The notes under the pieces are model-generated. The model was not told where the DNA came from. It did no database searches and saw only the letters and a program-made list of their open reading frames with translations. This document shows, piece by piece, positions 51,210-60,161 of a stretch of DNA of 64,000 nt. How positions within the stretch are numbered: position 1 is the stretch's first letter; every line of letters starts with the position of its first letter. Both the position numbers and the translations under genes were made by a program. Origin of the DNA: Deltaproteobacteria bacterium (GTDB lineage: Bacteria; Desulfobacterota; Syntrophorhabdia; Syntrophorhabdales; Syntrophorhabdaceae); NCBI GenBank assembly GCA_022711595.1, contig JAKLET010000006.1, positions 62,001 through 126,000 on the forward strand, written 5' to 3'.

Positions 51210-51292
51210 ATCCCCGGCTGTGGTTCCGGGCCATTGTTTTTCTTATCGTTACTGTTTTTTATAAGGAAAAAATATTCACTTTTCCCTCCATC

Positions 51293-51320
51293 TTGACAAG
51301 CAAAAAATGTTGATTATATT
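51293..51320 (+). promoter_or_regulatory. Sigma70-like promoter for the hsp20 pair
   Basis: TTGACA at 51293-51298 and TATATT at 51315-51320 with a 16-nt spacer lie 140 bp before the first Hsp20 gene, in a gap free of genes. No CIRCE element (TTAGCACTC/GAGTGCTAA) is visible, so control by HrcA is not indicated. Confidence 0.55.
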
Positions 51321-51460
51321 TTTCTCGAAACGCGTTGGTTGTACCTGAAGAGCTCTGAAAATAGTTGACGAAGTCGCTTGCCCGGGATTTTACGACACTG
51401 TTCTCAGGGCTCTTTGATTGCCAACGGGTTTTAAACGAATCGAGAAAGGAGGAACCAGCC

Positions 51461-51922
51461 ATGTTATTACTGCGAAGACCGTATCATTGGCCCACATCGG
51501 GATGGGGGTATCCGTTTGAAGAGCTTGAGCGGGTGAAAAGGCAGATGGACCTGATGAACACCGCTCTTTTCAGGGCCCCTTCGGGTGAGACCGCAGCCGG
51601 TGTGTTCCCCATGATGAATGTCACCGAGGACAGGGACAGTTACTACGTGCGCGCAGAACTTCCCGGCATGAAGGCCGATGACCTTGCCATCTCTGTGACG
51701 GGCAATTCCATCTCCATATCAGGAGAAAGGAAGCTTGCCGTTGAAGACGCGAAGGCACAGTATCATCGGAGAGAGAGGGAAGGCGGGACCTTCAACCGGA
51801 TCGTGAGCCTGCCCACGCAGATAGACACGGGAAAGGTTGAGGCGCACTGCACCGATGGGGTCCTCACGGTTGCCCTTCCCAAGGCGGAAGCGGCAAAACC
51901 CAGGCGCATTGCCGTGAAGTGA
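51461..51922 (+). CDS. Small heat shock protein, Hsp20 family
   Basis: A 153-residue alpha-crystallin-type chaperone. After a hydrophobic N-terminus (RRPYHWPTSGWGYPFEELER) the alpha-crystallin domain runs from about 48 to 148: VTEDRDSYYVRAELPGMKAD, SISGERK and the closing GVLTVALPK with the conserved hydrophobic pattern. It holds unfolding proteins for refolding. Start ATG has AAAGGAGG. A second Hsp20 gene starts 27 bp downstream, so both likely form one heat-shock operon behind the promoter at 51293. Confidence 0.88.
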   Translation: MLLLRRPYHWPTSGWGYPFEELERVKRQMDLMNTALFRAPSGETAAGVFPMMNVTEDRDSYYVRAELPGMKADDLAISVTGNSISISGERKLAVEDAKAQYHRREREGGTFNRIVSLPTQIDTGKVEAHCTDGVLTVALPKAEAAKPRRIAVK

Positions 51923-51948
51923 TCCTGAGCAGAAAGGAGGAACGTAAC

Positions 51949-52359
51949 ATGACAGAGACGGAAAGCAAAGCCCTTCAGGCAAAAGATAAAACGGAAGCGG
52001 GCGCTCCGGCGGAGCAGACAAGGCCCGGGCCCGTGTTCGCGCCGGCGGTCGACATCTTTGAGACGGACAAGGAGATCACCCTGCTTGCCGATATGCCCGG
52101 CGTAAAAAGCGGCGACCTGATCATCGATCTGCACGAAAATGTTCTCACGCTCGACGGCGGCGTGATATCTCCCGAGGGCGCCGATGAAGCGGATGTGCTC
52201 AGGGAATACCGCACGGGAAAATATTACCGGCAGTTCACGCTGTCAGAGATTGTTGACCAGGCGAAGATCAAGGCTGAACTTCAGGATGGCGTCCTGCGGT
52301 TAAAGCTCCCGAAGGTGAAAGCGGCGGCGCCGCGGAGGATAACGGTCCAAAGTCGGTAA
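51949..52359 (+). CDS. Small heat shock protein, Hsp20 family (second copy)
   Basis: A 136-residue Hsp20 with a short, charged N-terminus and the alpha-crystallin core VDIFETDKEITLLADMPGVK (about 36-55), then GVLRLKLPKV and a C-terminal PRRITV. It resembles the second member of the two-gene Hsp20 operons found in deltaproteobacteria. Start ATG at 51949 has AGAAAGGAGG. The two paralogues may form mixed oligomers (inferred). Confidence 0.86.
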   Translation: MTETESKALQAKDKTEAGAPAEQTRPGPVFAPAVDIFETDKEITLLADMPGVKSGDLIIDLHENVLTLDGGVISPEGADEADVLREYRTGKYYRQFTLSEIVDQAKIKAELQDGVLRLKLPKVKAAAPRRITVQSR

Positions 52360-52457
52360 GGCCGATGTGCCGGGGACGGGGTGCTTCGGGTGTACGCTCT
52401 TCCCGAGGATGCCGTTCCCGGCACGTCTCCCGCGAAGGATGGATCCCGGCAAGGTCT

Positions 52458-53948
52458 TTATCTCGAGCAGACCTTTTTTGCCACCTTGCGGAAGTGCTGT
52501 CCGTAGATCATGAGGGTGATGGCCTCGGCAAAGGACCTTCGGTAGAACAGCAGGGCCTTGACGAAAAGCCTCCAGTAGTACCACTGGGTCTTGCCGTTGC
52601 CCAGGATCCCGATGTACATGATGGACCTCAGCAGGGCCTTCACCTGGTACCCGGAGATCTTTTGCTTCCCGTAAGGGTTGTGATACCGCAGGAACTGGGA
52701 GATCCTCTGGTAGTAGGATTTGGGGCTGTATATGGTCTTAATGATGTGGTGATACCCATCGATCAGCTTCATCCTGTCCATCCTGGAAATGAAGTTGATG
52801 CTTCCATCCGTGTTGTCGCCGGACGCGGTCAATTCGAGGCGGTTCGCCTCTTTAAGCCTGTGCCACAGTTTCGTGTTCGGCAGGGCGTTCAGGAGCCCGA
52901 CCATGGCCGTCACCACCCCGCTTTCCTGGATGAACTTTATCTGCCTCGCGAAGATGCTCTCATCGTCACTGTCAAACCCTACAATGTAGCCCCCCATGAC
53001 CTCAAGGCCTGACGCCTGGAGTTTCCTGATGGTGGCAGTCAGGTCGCGCTTGCGGTTCTGGTCTTTTGAGCATTCCTGCAGACTCTCCTCGCTCGGTGTT
53101 TCCAGCCCGATGAACACCTGTTTGAACCCGGCTTCGACCATGAGGCGGATGAGCGTTTCGTCGTCGGCGATGTTGATCGAGGCCTCGGTGAAGAAAAGAA
53201 AGGGGTGATCGTGGGCCTTCATCCATTCGATCACGCGCGGCAGCATCTTCTTCACGGCAACACGGTTGCCGATGAAGTTGTCGTCCACGACAAAGACGCT
53301 GCCCCGCCAGCCCCTGTCATAGATCACCTGCAATTCCTGTATAAATTGTTCTGTGTCCTTCAGTCTCGGTATGCGGCCGTACATGGCCGTGATGTCACAG
53401 AAGTCGCAATTGTAAGGGCACCCACGTGAATACTGGACCATGAGAGAAGCGTAGTCCTTAATTTCTATCAAGTCCCAGCGGGGAGCGGGCGTCACCGATA
53501 ATGGCGGGAAGCAGGCCGATCGATACACCTTCCCGGCCTCACCCCGGGCCAGGTCTTTCAGGAAGTCCGGCAGCGTCAGTTCCGCCTCGTTCAGGACGAG
53601 GTGGTCGACGAGCGGCAAGTATTCCTCCGGTGAGCCATTGAAGAGAGGGCCTCCGGCCACGACCTTTTTTCCCAGACGGCGGCATTCCCTGAGGATTGCG
53701 GCAACGGATTCCTTCTGCACGAGCATGGCGCTGATGAAAACATAGTCCGCCCACCGGAGATCGTCGTCTTCCAGGCCGTGAATGTTCAGGTCCACCAGGC
53801 GGATGTCCCATTCTTTGGGAAGAATTGCTCCAACGGTCAACAATCCCAGGGGAGGGAAGGCGGCCTTCTTGGAGACGAACTTCAAGGCGTACTTAAAGCT
53901 CCAGAAGGTCAAGGGGTATTCGGGATAGACAAGAAGCGCTTTCATCAC
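52458..53948 (-). CDS. B12-binding radical SAM enzyme (DUF4070)
   Basis: A 496-residue enzyme. The N-terminal B12-binding (Rossmann) domain spans about 1-140 (KALLVYPEYPLTFWSFKYAL, IRLVDLNIHGL). The radical SAM barrel begins with the cluster motif CPYNCDFCD near 178, CxxxCxxC, which binds the 4Fe-4S. YDRGWRGSVFVVDDNFIGNR follows. A DUF4070 C-terminus ends in RRSFAEAITLMIYGQHFRKV. Such enzymes methylate or alter lipids or tetrapyrroles; HpnP-like hopanoid methylation is one possibility, but specificity cannot be read. Strand opposite to the hsp20 pair. Confidence 0.85.
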   Translation of the reverse strand: MMKALLVYPEYPLTFWSFKYALKFVSKKAAFPPLGLLTVGAILPKEWDIRLVDLNIHGLEDDDLRWADYVFISAMLVQKESVAAILRECRRLGKKVVAGGPLFNGSPEEYLPLVDHLVLNEAELTLPDFLKDLARGEAGKVYRSACFPPLSVTPAPRWDLIEIKDYASLMVQYSRGCPYNCDFCDITAMYGRIPRLKDTEQFIQELQVIYDRGWRGSVFVVDDNFIGNRVAVKKMLPRVIEWMKAHDHPFLFFTEASINIADDETLIRLMVEAGFKQVFIGLETPSEESLQECSKDQNRKRDLTATIRKLQASGLEVMGGYIVGFDSDDESIFARQIKFIQESGVVTAMVGLLNALPNTKLWHRLKEANRLELTASGDNTDGSINFISRMDRMKLIDGYHHIIKTIYSPKSYYQRISQFLRYHNPYGKQKISGYQVKALLRSIMYIGILGNGKTQWYYWRLFVKALLFYRRSFAEAITLMIYGQHFRKVAKKVCSR

Positions 53949-54168
53949 ATTCTCATTGTCCAGGTTCCAGGCACTTTGTTAAAATTGTTCAGTCCCTGCG
54001 GGTCCTTATTTATCGTATCCTTTTACCGGCACTCGTCTGCCGGGACTATATTGTATCAATTATGGGCAGGATATTGCAAACCCGAAAGGAACCTGGAACG
54101 AGATTTCAGGTTTTGATCTGTGGTAGGATTGGGCGGCAAAGAAAACAGGCAACAGCGGAGGAGATTGG

Positions 54169-56043
54169 ATGGGAATTGACGGCGGCGGGCTTACCCCGCA
54201 TGGTGTTTTAAAGCGATACTTCGGATATGACAGTTTCCGCGCTCATCAAGAGGAGGTCATAAACAGTCTTCTTGCAGGCAGGGACGCTTTTGTGCTGATG
54301 CACACGGGGAGCGGGAAATCCCTTTGCTACCAGGTTCCCGCCATAATTTCCCCCGGTACGTGTGTCGTGGTGTCTCCTTTGATCGCGTTGATGCAGGACC
54401 AGGTGGACGCGGTCCGGGAGCTGGGGATCAGGGCAGGTTTTCTCAATTCCACGCTGTATGCCGGGGAAGCTTATAACGTTGAACAGGCGGCGATGAATGG
54501 CGAACTGGACCTGCTGTATGTCGCGCCGGAGCGGCTTGTGACGGCGGAATTTCTCCGGTTCCTGGGCAAGACGAAGATTTGCCTCTTCGCAATTGACGAG
54601 GCACACTGCGTATCCCAATGGGGGCACGATTTCCGGCCAGAATACCTGAAGCTCGGCATACTCGCGGACATGTTCCCCGACGTTCCGCGCATAGCCCTCA
54701 CAGCGACCGCCGACGAGATCACGAGGCGGGACATCATTGAAAAGCTGCGCCTGGAGAACGCCCGGCATTTCGTCTCCGGGTTCGATCGGCCCAATATCAG
54801 GTACAGGGTCGAGCTCAAGCAGAACGAAAAGGCCCAGCTGCTGGATTTTATCCGGAACGAACACCCCGGTGAATCCGGCATCGTTTACTGCATGACAAGG
54901 AAAAAGACCGATGAGATAGCAGGTTTCCTGAAAGAGAAGGGCTTGACCGCTTTTCCATATCACGCAGGTCTCGACAAGGGCACCAGGTTGAGGCATCAAA
55001 AGGAGTTCCTCCGGGGCGAAGAGGTCATCATGGTTGCCACGATAGCGTTCGGCATGGGCATCAACAAACCGGACATACGTTTCGTGGCGCACCTCAATCT
55101 CCCCAAAACGCTGGAGAATTATTACCAGGAGACGGGGCGCGCCGGACGTGACGGCGAAGACTCCGAGGCGTGGATGATATACGGCCTGTCGGATGTCGCC
55201 CAGCTGCAGCAAATGATAGACGATTCGCAGGGTGATGACCAGTTCAAGAGGATACAATACAAGAAGATGGAGGCCATGCTCGGTTATTGCGAAAGCGCGC
55301 ACTGCAGGAGGCAGCAGCTGCTCGGTTATTTCGGGGAAGAACCCGCCGGACCGTGCGGAAATTGTGATCTGTGCATCGACGGGGTGGAAACGGTCGACGG
55401 CAGTGCCATTGCCCGGAAGGCGTTGTCGTGTGTGCATGGAACGGGACAGATGTTCGGGACGAACTACTTGATAGATGTGCTCACGGGCAAATACACGGAG
55501 AGGATCGGCCGTTTTGGTCACGACAGGATCCCGGCCTATGCTGCAGGGAAAGAACTTTCGGCGCTTGAATGGAAATCGGTGTTCAGACAGCTGGTCGCCG
55601 CCAGGCTTCTGAAGGTCGACATGGAAAGGAAAGGGGGGCTGCGCCTGACCTCCAGGTGCAAACCGGTCCTGTCAGGCGAACAGGAATTCCTGTTGCGTAA
55701 AGACCCGGTTGTCGCGGACAAACCGGGTGAAAGGCGAAAGAAAAAGAAAGGACGGTTGAGCGCCGCAGGTAATAAAACTGCCGTTCGGGGTGAATGTCAT
55801 AGCGGGTTGTTGGAACGATTGAAGTCATTGAGGCTTGAACTTGCCCAAAAAAATTCTTTCCCCGCCTACGTGATCTTTCACAACAGCACACTGATAGAGT
55901 TCGCCACAACCCTCCCCGATTCCCTTGAGGAAATGGAGAACGTTCACGGGGTGGGGCGAAAAAAGCTTGAACGTTACGGAGAGGCCTTTTTGGACGTTAT
56001 AAAAAAGTACAAGAGAGAACTTACCGGCATTGAGGGTGAATAA
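54169..56043 (+). CDS. recQ: ATP-dependent DNA helicase RecQ
   Basis: A 624-residue RecQ helicase. Walker [12 protein letters not shown] is near residues 46-56, DEAH in [19 protein letters not shown] at about 143, and motif [12 protein letters not shown] near 326. The RecQ zinc module [13 protein letters not shown] with CGNCDLC (about 370-405) and a winged helix follow. An HRDC domain closes it ([20 protein letters not shown]). RecQ unwinds DNA for repair and recombination restart. Length is typical of bacterial RecQ. Start ATG has GGAGGAG about 8 nt upstream. It appears to be an ordinary chromosomal gene. Confidence 0.93.
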   Translation: MGIDGGGLTPHGVLKRYFGYDSFRAHQEEVINSLLAGRDAFVLMHTGSGKSLCYQVPAIISPGTCVVVSPLIALMQDQVDAVRELGIRAGFLNSTLYAGEAYNVEQAAMNGELDLLYVAPERLVTAEFLRFLGKTKICLFAIDEAHCVSQWGHDFRPEYLKLGILADMFPDVPRIALTATADEITRRDIIEKLRLENARHFVSGFDRPNIRYRVELKQNEKAQLLDFIRNEHPGESGIVYCMTRKKTDEIAGFLKEKGLTAFPYHAGLDKGTRLRHQKEFLRGEEVIMVATIAFGMGINKPDIRFVAHLNLPKTLENYYQETGRAGRDGEDSEAWMIYGLSDVAQLQQMIDDSQGDDQFKRIQYKKMEAMLGYCESAHCRRQQLLGYFGEEPAGPCGNCDLCIDGVETVDGSAIARKALSCVHGTGQMFGTNYLIDVLTGKYTERIGRFGHDRIPAYAAGKELSALEWKSVFRQLVAARLLKVDMERKGGLRLTSRCKPVLSGEQEFLLRKDPVVADKPGERRKKKKGRLSAAGNKTAVRGECHSGLLERLKSLRLELAQKNSFPAYVIFHNSTLIEFATTLPDSLEEMENVHGVGRKKLERYGEAFLDVIKKYKRELTGIEGE

Positions 56044-56164
56044 GCGGCCGGTCATTAAAGGATAGAGGCCCGGCACCGGCCGAGCTTATGTGTTGACCAT
56101 TCCATGCGGTCGGATGTAATATCAGGTTGTAAGAGCAGCAACAAACCACTTTCCAGGAGGTCAC

Positions 56165-56569
56165 ATGACTACTGCCGTTGAGTATCTGAAGGCAAATCCC
56201 GTTTTTCATATCGCCACCGTTGACGGCACGAAGGCCCGCGTCCGCCCCTTCGGTTTCAGTATGAAGAGGAACGGCGCGCTCTATTTCTGCACGAACACAA
56301 CGAAGGAAGTATACAAGCAGATGTCACGGAACCCCGAGATCGAGATCTCCGATATGGGGAGCGACGGGACGTGGATGAGGGTGCGGGGGCGGATCGCCTT
56401 TGACGATACCAGGGAGGCCAAGGCCCAGGCGTTCACCGAGTCCGAGAACCTTCTCAAGATCTACCCGAAGGGAGCGGACGACGAGACGTTTGTGACGTTT
56501 TACTTCACCGAGGCCGTGGCGACCCTGTTCTCCTTTACGGCGCCGCCGAAGGAGATGCCCCTGGTCTGA
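56165..56569 (+). CDS. Pyridoxamine 5'-phosphate oxidase-like flavoprotein
   Basis: A 134-residue FMN-binding split-barrel protein. The N-terminal helix EYLKANPVFHIATVDGTKA leads to RVRPFGFSMKRNGALYFCTN, and PEIEISDMGSDGTWMRVRGR closes the barrel core. These match the pyridoxamine oxidase-related family of small dimeric oxidases found near anaerobic metabolism genes. The catalytic role is unknown. ATG has CCAGGAGG upstream. Next gene (HD) follows after 65 bp on the same strand. Confidence 0.75.
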   Translation: MTTAVEYLKANPVFHIATVDGTKARVRPFGFSMKRNGALYFCTNTTKEVYKQMSRNPEIEISDMGSDGTWMRVRGRIAFDDTREAKAQAFTESENLLKIYPKGADDETFVTFYFTEAVATLFSFTAPPKEMPLV

Positions 56570-56634
56570 GAACGGCTGCGCGGACTTAAAAAGGGTCTGC
56601 GGGCAGGAGATGTACCGTGAAAAAGGAGGGTTCA

Positions 56635-57234
56635 ATGGAAGCTCCCGGGAGGGCCCTTTCACAGCGGTTCGAAGACGCCCTTGCCTATGCCTCGCGACTG
56701 CATGCAAAACAGGTGCGTAAGGGAAGCAACGTTCCTTATACGGCCCATCTTCTCGGCGCGGCCTCTCTTGTTATCGAGGGCCACGGAGACGAGGACCAGG
56801 TGATCGCCGCGCTTCTTCATGACGCCGTGGAAGACCAGGGCGGACTTGCCATGCTGGAGGAGATAAAAGGCAGGTTCGGGCAGCGCGTTGCCGCGATCGT
56901 CGAGGCGTGTACGGACTCTCATACCATGCCGAAGCCTCCGTGGCGGGAGAGGAAAGAGTCCTATATCGCACGCATTCCGGAAAAACCCGACGAGGCCATC
57001 CTCGTCATGACGGCCGACAAGCTCCACAATGCCCGGGCCATTGCCCGCGATTACCGCCAGGTGGGAGAGGTGCTCTGGGATAGGTTCGCCGGCGGCCGTG
57101 AGGGGACCATCTGGTACTACAACGAGCTGGTGAAGGCGCTGAAAAACCGTGAGACACCCCTGTACGGCGAATTTGAACGCACCGTCCGCGAGCTCAACGA
57201 ACTGACAGGCAATAATAAAGAACGTAAAGCGTAA
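56635..57234 (+). CDS. HD-domain hydrolase (SpoT-like HD_4)
   Basis: A 199-residue metal-dependent phosphohydrolase. The HD motif is in ALLHDAVEDQGG near residue 60, and YTAHLLGAASL near 43 provides the first His. ADKLHNARAIARDY near 130 provides the later Asp/His set. The pattern fits the small-SpoT (MESH1-like) class, which hydrolyses (p)ppGpp; this activity is inferred. No synthetase domain is present. I chose ATG 56635 behind AAGGAGGG; an in-frame GTG at 56617 lacks one. It ends at a large inverted repeat shared with the convergent gene. Confidence 0.78.
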   Translation: MEAPGRALSQRFEDALAYASRLHAKQVRKGSNVPYTAHLLGAASLVIEGHGDEDQVIAALLHDAVEDQGGLAMLEEIKGRFGQRVAAIVEACTDSHTMPKPPWRERKESYIARIPEKPDEAILVMTADKLHNARAIARDYRQVGEVLWDRFAGGREGTIWYYNELVKALKNRETPLYGEFERTVRELNELTGNNKERKA

Positions 57235-57339
57235 GGCGTGAATGAGGCCGTGAATGAGGCCGTAAGGCGTCAGATAGGTATGATCTGTTACCTATGTATC
57301 CGTTTGTACACGCCTTACTCCTTACGCTTTACGTTCTTT
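57217..57339. terminator. Large bidirectional inverted repeat between convergent genes
   Basis: AAAGAACGTAAAGCGTAAGG (57217-57236) and its exact complement CCTTACGCTTTACGTTCTTT (57320-57339) bracket 83 nt. The right arm runs into T-rich sequence, and the left arm overlaps the last codons of the HD gene. This fits a shared terminator for the convergent genes, though the loop is unusually long. Confidence 0.6.
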
Positions 57340-57752
57340 TATTTTTTGCCGAAAAGCTTTGCGTGTTCTATCTTGATGCATTGGTCCATGAAAAAGGGGA
57401 TGTTTCCGGACGCGGTCAGTTTTTCCGCTTCTTCGTTCACGATGCCGAGCTGCAGCCATATCGCCTTCGGTGAGAGTGCCACGGCCTCCCTGACGACGGG
57501 CAGAAGGTTTTCGGCCTTCATGAAGATGTCCACGATGTCGATCTTTTCCGGGATGTCGGTAAGCGACGGATAGGATCTTTGCCCAAGTATATCACTGTGA
57601 TTCGGATTGACGGGAATTATCCGGTAGCCCTGTCCGATAAGGTAGCTCGCAACGACGTTGCTGGCTTTCCCCTGGTCCGGCGACAGGCCGACGACGGCAA
57701 TAATTTTTGATTCTTCGAGTATGCGCTTTTTGAGATCTTCGTCTTCTTTCAT
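57339..57752 (-). CDS. CoA-binding protein (YccU-like)
   Basis: A 137-residue Rossmann protein: IIAVVGLSPDQGKASNVVAS near the start, IIPVNPNHSDILGQRSYPSL, then SPKAIWLQLGIVNEEAEKL. This is the CoA_binding_2 family. It binds CoA in vitro, but its physiological role is unsettled. The usual length is about 135-140. Stop lies within the shared inverted repeat. Start ATG is the plausible one; upstream sequence gives AAATAGGCATATG without a strong site. It is 4 nt from the DsbA-like gene and could be co-transcribed with it. Confidence 0.82.
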   Translation of the reverse strand: MKEDEDLKKRILEESKIIAVVGLSPDQGKASNVVASYLIGQGYRIIPVNPNHSDILGQRSYPSLTDIPEKIDIVDIFMKAENLLPVVREAVALSPKAIWLQLGIVNEEAEKLTASGNIPFFMDQCIKIEHAKLFGKK

Positions 57753-57756
57753 ATGC

Positions 57757-58344
57757 CTATTTGAGGTCTTCGAGAACCTTCGTGATGTTGGCCACTCCCT
57801 GATGGAACTCTTTTTTATCGCCCTTTAATGTGACGCAGGTCGGCGTGGCGGTGATCTTGTCTTCCCGGAGGTATCCCTGGAGAATGGAAAAAACGGGCTT
57901 GGCATCAAAAGGCTTCACTTTAAAACCTTTTTTCGCGAGGAAATCCTCCAGCCTGTCCTTGTCCGTGATGTTCAGCTGAGCTGCCTCAAACAGCGCGCCG
58001 CGAGCCTTAAGGGCACGACCGATCTCTTTTTTATCGTTCAGGATGTAAAGAAAGTAGCGTGCGTACATGGCGGAATTCTGGTGCAAGGGCACATCCACAA
58101 AGGTGATCGTTATTATGTTCCTTTTTACCAGATCCGCGAGGCGGTATTCGATGTTCGGTTCAAGGGCCTTGCAGGCGCCGCAGAAATAATCGGAGTAAAG
58201 TTTTGCCTGAACGGCGCCTTTACCGAAGGACAGCAGGAACATGTCCGTCGGCGCCATACCGGTCGTTGTCCCTGAAGGCTTTGCTGCGGGCGGGAAAAGG
58301 GTAAGTATGGCAAGAATGGTTATGATCAGCAGGGTCTTTTTCAT
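57757..58344 (-). CDS. Exported DsbA-like thioredoxin-fold protein
   Basis: A 195-residue protein. The export signal is KKTLLIITILAILTLFPPAA. The DsbA-type active site is in YSDYFCGACKALEP, CGAC. The cis-Pro loop TATPTCVTLKG near 170 is preserved, and an alpha-helical insert lies between. It probably acts as a periplasmic thiol oxidoreductase; with CGAC the redox bias is unclear. A GTG start 24 nt upstream (58368) is in frame; I prefer the ATG at 58344 because it yields a standard signal. Downstream gene is the CoA-binding protein. Confidence 0.8.
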   Translation of the reverse strand: MKKTLLIITILAILTLFPPAAKPSGTTTGMAPTDMFLLSFGKGAVQAKLYSDYFCGACKALEPNIEYRLADLVKRNIITITFVDVPLHQNSAMYARYFLYILNDKKEIGRALKARGALFEAAQLNITDKDRLEDFLAKKGFKVKPFDAKPVFSILQGYLREDKITATPTCVTLKGDKKEFHQGVANITKVLEDLK

Positions 58345-58474
58345 GATTGATAGAATATTATCCAACACCCGGGGCCTTGTAAAGTGAAAAAATAATTCTT
58401 TGCAGCGCTCTCAGGGACCCCGGCGGCGGCCTTTACGATTGACACCATGGCGAGGTTCAATTATATTCTTTTTC

Positions 58475-58813
58475 ATGGTCGACAGCGATACATGGGGTTA
58501 CGACCCGCAGATCCGTTATATGCGCGGTGTATTTGCAGCGGTAGAAAAGACCCAGAGAGAATTTCTCGCAGCTGCCGGCATCTCTTCAACGGATGAAAGG
58601 CTTCGCCGCTTTCGGGAAACGGCCCTGAAATATTTCGAGCATTCCTGGGCGTACGTGATGCAGAGAGGTCTCGCTGGTGATGAGAGCTCCGCCGTGGCCA
58701 TATACATTCTCTGTCTCGCCAGGGCGATGTCCGCACGGGGTATCAATATACCGCAGGGGAGCTTGCCGACGGACCAGAAACTGATAAAGCTGGTTGAAGA
58801 GGCGCTTAAATGA
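58475..58813 (+). CDS. Hypothetical protein
   Basis: A 112-residue soluble helical protein. VDSDTWGYDPQIRYMRGVFA opens it, then a long helix STDERLRRFRETALKYFEHS and AIYILCLARAMSARGINIPQ. No family is recognised. I chose the ATG at 58475; an in-frame ATG at 58400 has no ribosome site and would give an Arg-rich leader. It overlaps the next gene by 4 nt (ATGA), so translation is coupled. Confidence 0.6.
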   Translation: MVDSDTWGYDPQIRYMRGVFAAVEKTQREFLAAAGISSTDERLRRFRETALKYFEHSWAYVMQRGLAGDESSAVAIYILCLARAMSARGINIPQGSLPTDQKLIKLVEEALK

Positions 58814-59145
58814 TCCGCCTCAGGCTCTTTGGCAGATGCAGGATCTATCACGACCCGGTGGCGCCAGTGCTCAGGGCCCCGGCGCAGGTCGGGTGGGACG
58901 CATGGTTTCGTTCCATTGATCTTGTCACTCCCCAGAAACTTAAAGGGGAAGAGCTGTTAAGGAGGACAAGGGGTTGGTGGACGGTTGAGCCGAATGATGT
59001 CGCGGAGGTGGTCAAGGCTTTCGGGCGCCTTGTCGTCGGGGACGGCGGCGAACTGATGGTGGAGTTTGAGTCGCAGAGGCATGCCGATGACCTGGCCGCG
59101 GCACTGAAGGAAAAATTCGGCGACCAGGTGCAGCTGTCGCCTTGA
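58810..59145 (+). CDS. Hypothetical protein, translationally coupled
   Basis: A 111-residue soluble protein. The pattern RLRLFGRCRIYHDPVAPVLR is followed by WWTVEPNDVAEVVKAFGRLV and a closing sheet-helix LMVEFESQRHADDLAAALKE. I cannot assign a family. ATG overlaps the previous stop (ATGA), so the two proteins probably act together. Fifteen bases separate it from the acetolactate decarboxylase gene, so a three-gene operon is likely. Confidence 0.6.
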   Translation: MIRLRLFGRCRIYHDPVAPVLRAPAQVGWDAWFRSIDLVTPQKLKGEELLRRTRGWWTVEPNDVAEVVKAFGRLVVGDGGELMVEFESQRHADDLAAALKEKFGDQVQLSP

Positions 59146-59160
59146 GAAAGGCTGGATACG

Positions 59161-59928
59161 ATGAAACGTTTTTTTGCAATTGCGGTTGTCTGCTTGATGT
59201 TTGTCCCGGGTGTGTGCCCTGCCGGTGAAGACACTCTTACACAGATATCGACGATCGATGCCCTCATGACCGGTGTGTACGACGGCGAGACGACCCTGGG
59301 GGAGCTTAGGGAAAAAGGAGATTTCGGCCTTGGTACCTTCAATGCCCTCGACGGTGAGATGGTATTGCTCGACGGTGTTTTTTACCAGGTGAAATCAACG
59401 GGCGCTGTTGTCAGGCCCGCCCTTTCCTTGAAAACACCTTTTGCTGCAGTCACATTTTTCAAGGCAGACAGGACGTTTCCCCTGAAACCCGGGCTCACAT
59501 TCCGGGAATTCATCGGCATAACGGACGGGTCGCTGCCGACGCGGAATATTTTCTATGCCTTTAAGGTCACCGGGACCTTCCGTGCGGTGAAGACGAGAAG
59601 TGTCCCTGCCCAGGCAAAACCATACAGGCCCCTGTCGGAGGTGGTCAAAAAGCAGCCGGTCTTCGAATACTCCAATGTCCGGGGGACCATTGTCGGCTTC
59701 AAATGCCCGTCTTTCGTCAAGGGCGTCAATGTTCCCGGCTATCACCTGCATTTTCTCTCCGCCGACTTTAGCCGGGGAGGTCATATTCTCGATTTTGTGG
59801 TCGATTCCGCGAAGGTCGAGATTGACGACACCCGGGAATTCTCCCTGATCCTTCCCGGCGACAGTGTTTTTGATAAAGCCGACCTCGAACCGGATCGGGA
59901 GAAGGAGCTCAATGCCGTAGAAAAGTAA
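59161..59928 (+). CDS. budA: Alpha-acetolactate decarboxylase, exported
   Basis: A 255-residue acetolactate decarboxylase: IDALMTGVYDGETTLGELRE, then LGTFNALDGEMVLLDGVFYQ with a conserved Glu, and the zinc ligands in GYHLHFLSADFSRGGHIL, HxH followed by His after 10 residues. It converts acetolactate to acetoin. A signal peptide precedes it (FFAIAVVCLMFVPGVC), so the enzyme should be exported, unlike the cytoplasmic BudA of enterobacteria; an exported form is known in Bacillus. The two hypothetical genes before it may belong to the same unit. ATG start with GAAAGGCTGG upstream. Confidence 0.85.
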   Translation: MKRFFAIAVVCLMFVPGVCPAGEDTLTQISTIDALMTGVYDGETTLGELREKGDFGLGTFNALDGEMVLLDGVFYQVKSTGAVVRPALSLKTPFAAVTFFKADRTFPLKPGLTFREFIGITDGSLPTRNIFYAFKVTGTFRAVKTRSVPAQAKPYRPLSEVVKKQPVFEYSNVRGTIVGFKCPSFVKGVNVPGYHLHFLSADFSRGGHILDFVVDSAKVEIDDTREFSLILPGDSVFDKADLEPDREKELNAVEK

Positions 59929-60161
59929 AAAGACCCATCACTCACATCTGTCCAAATAAGCTTTTGTCTTTGGCCTGCCCCTGTTCATTGTTTGTAATGT
60001 TATCGAGTTAGCAAATTATAAAAGCAACCCTAACCTGTCGATTTTTGATTGAACAATTATATCAGCATTGATAATATCCATAAAACTAACTATTTATGTG
60101 TTTCGGCGACTATATATGGAAAACCCCTTGAGGATAGACGCAACTTACAGGAGAACGTGAT

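Noticed and set aside
51210-51460. CIRCE-type heat-shock operator
   Set aside because: The inverted repeat TTAGCACTC/GAGTGCTAA is not present. Only a sigma70-like promoter was found.
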